From Bacillota bacterium (lineage in GTDB: Bacteria; Bacillota; Clostridia; Oscillospirales; Ruminococcaceae): a stretch of 40,700 nucleotides of DNA. The DNA lies in contig JAEYXR010000027.1 of the NCBI GenBank assembly GCA_023431215.1, positions 1 to 40,700 of the forward strand, read 5' to 3'. Position numbers and translations under genes: made by a program. Under the pieces are notes generated by a model. That model made no database searches, was not told where the DNA came from, and saw nothing but the letters and a program-made list of their open reading frames with translations. Position 1 is the stretch's first letter; the number at the start of each line of letters is the position of its first letter. Positions 39,671-40,700 of the stretch are shown here, piece by piece.

Positions 39671-40700
39671 ATGAAACAGCTGATTACCGGCGGCATGGTA
39701 TATTGCCAAAATGGTTTTTTGCATCGAGATGTGGCCATTGTGGATGGTAAAATTCACAGTGTTTCTGTTTCTATTCCCACTTTTGGTTTTGACAATATTA
39801 TTAGTGCCGAAAATAAGTATTTAATACCGGGCTTCGCTGATGTGCATGTGCATTTGCGAGAGCCCGGTTTTTCTTATAAAGAGACCATTACCACCGGCAC
39901 CCGGGCAGGAGCCAAGGGCGGCTATACCGCTCTGTGCACCATGCCAAACCTGAATCCTGTACCGGATAGTGAGCTGCATCTGGCACAGCAGCAGGAGCTG
40001 ATAGAAAAAACAGGCCGCATCCACGTTTACCCTTATGCCTCTATTACCGTAGGGCAAAAGGGAGAGGAGCTCACCGACTTTGAGGCGCTTGCCAAAGCAG
40101 GGGCACTGGCCTTCAGCGACGACGGTAAGGGCATACAGGGCGAGGGCATGATGCGGGAGGCCATGGAAAGGGCCAAGGTACTGGGGAAACACATTGTGGC
40201 CCACTGTGAGGACAACAGTCTGCTGTTTGGCGGTTACATCCACGCAGGGGAGTACGCCCAAGCCCACGGACACAGGGGCATCAGCTCCCAAAGCGAGTGG
40301 AAGCAGATTGAGCGTGACTTACGCCTTGCCGCCGACACCGGCTGCCGCTACCATGTCTGCCACATCTCCACCAAGGAAAGTGTGGCGCTCATTCGGGACG
40401 CAAAGGCCAGCGGTGTGAAGGTAACCTGCGAAACAGGTCCTCATTACCTTACCATGTGCGATATGGATCTGCAGGAGGATGGGCGCTTTAAAATGAATCC
40501 CCCCATCCGCGGTGCAGCAGACCGAGATGCGCTGGTGCAAGGGCTGGTGGACGGAACCATAGACTGCGGGGCCACCGACCATGCCCCCCATAGTGCAGAA
40601 GAAAAAAGCAAGTGGCTGGAAAAGAGCATGATGGGCGTAGTGGGGCTAGAAACCGCCTTTGGCGTGCTCAACACCCACCTGGTCAACAAGGGTGTTCTCT
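39671..40700 (+). CDS. pyrC: dihydroorotase, 5' part (runs off the window)
   Basis: ATG 39671 opens a frame with no stop to the window end (343 codons seen). Zinc-site motifs are FADVHVHLREPG (His-x-His, then the Arg-Glu-Pro-Gly block), HCED, HISTKES and TDHAPHS (metal-binding Asp and His). GAKGGYTALCTMPNLNPVPD is the family block. It converts N-carbamoyl-L-aspartate to dihydroorotate in pyrimidine synthesis (class I type, PyrC). AAGGAGGGG lies 5-8 nt before ATG. Usual length is about 425 residues, so roughly 80 remain beyond the edge. Confidence 0.94.
   Translation, partial: MKQLITGGMVYCQNGFLHRDVAIVDGKIHSVSVSIPTFGFDNIISAENKYLIPGFADVHVHLREPGFSYKETITTGTRAGAKGGYTALCTMPNLNPVPDSELHLAQQQELIEKTGRIHVYPYASITVGQKGEELTDFEALAKAGALAFSDDGKGIQGEGMMREAMERAKVLGKHIVAHCEDNSLLFGGYIHAGEYAQAHGHRGISSQSEWKQIERDLRLAADTGCRYHVCHISTKESVALIRDAKASGVKVTCETGPHYLTMCDMDLQEDGRFKMNPPIRGAADRDALVQGLVDGTIDCGATDHAPHSAEEKSKWLEKSMMGVVGLETAFGVLNTHLVNKGVL

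Overview
The window looks like a chromosomal segment of an anaerobic, moderate-GC Firmicute (Clostridia, probably Oscillospirales-like). The reasons are strong Shine-Dalgarno sites with frequent GTG/TTG starts, citrate lyase, a [4Fe-4S]-type cysteine desulfidase, CUT1 sugar ABC genes without their own ATPase, a DUF3784 protein, a YczE-type protein and a TipAS-type MerR regulator. No species can be named from the sequence alone.

Layout. 1-4.2 kb is mobile-element debris: three small ICE-type genes (sigma-like, Xis-like, HTH_36), an IS110-family element with two nested stem-loops upstream of its transposase (candidate bridge RNA), a RelB antitoxin with a RelE/ParE toxin frameshifted in a G7 tract, and the left end of a decayed IS3-family element. 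4.2-10.9 kb is an AT-richer metabolic module: cysteine desulfidase, YkvI-type transporter, secernin/C69-like Ntn hydrolase, LysR regulator and SSS symporter. A 16-bp box with one mismatch lies at the same distance and in the same orientation before two of its promoters. 11-12.9 kb holds decayed sequence: the right end of an IS3 element, a CARDB-like pseudogene and an unidentified fragment. 12.9-15.4 kb has an AEC transporter and a MATE transporter.

15.8-26.2 kb is a ten-gene plus-strand operon and the best candidate for an undescribed system: an AcoX/NAD-kinase-like kinase, two CUT1 permeases, a lipoprotein substrate-binding protein, an ADP-ribosylglycohydrolase-family enzyme, an iron-type alcohol dehydrogenase, a SorC-family regulator, a DhnA/LsrF-like class I aldolase, a zinc medium-chain dehydrogenase and a cytoplasmic type I phosphodiesterase. 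The set suggests import of a glycosylated or phosphodiester-linked sugar or polyol, followed by glycosidic and phosphodiester cleavage, phosphorylation, oxidation and aldol cleavage. The substrate is unknown. An M20 (PepT-like) peptidase with its own promoter follows.

27.5-31.2 kb is a second scar: a chimeric ORF, a HipA-like kinase gene broken by a 2-nt insertion, a repeat-rich region and an intact tyrosine integrase ending next to the 3' end of initiator tRNA-fMet. 31.3-40.7 kb is ordinary chromosome: an Asp/Cys-rich small membrane protein, citDEF, an MBL-fold hydrolase with a DapA-family aldolase, DUF3784 and YczE membrane proteins, a self-regulated-looking TipAS MerR gene with a 19-bp promoter spacer, and the 5' part of dihydroorotase running off the end.
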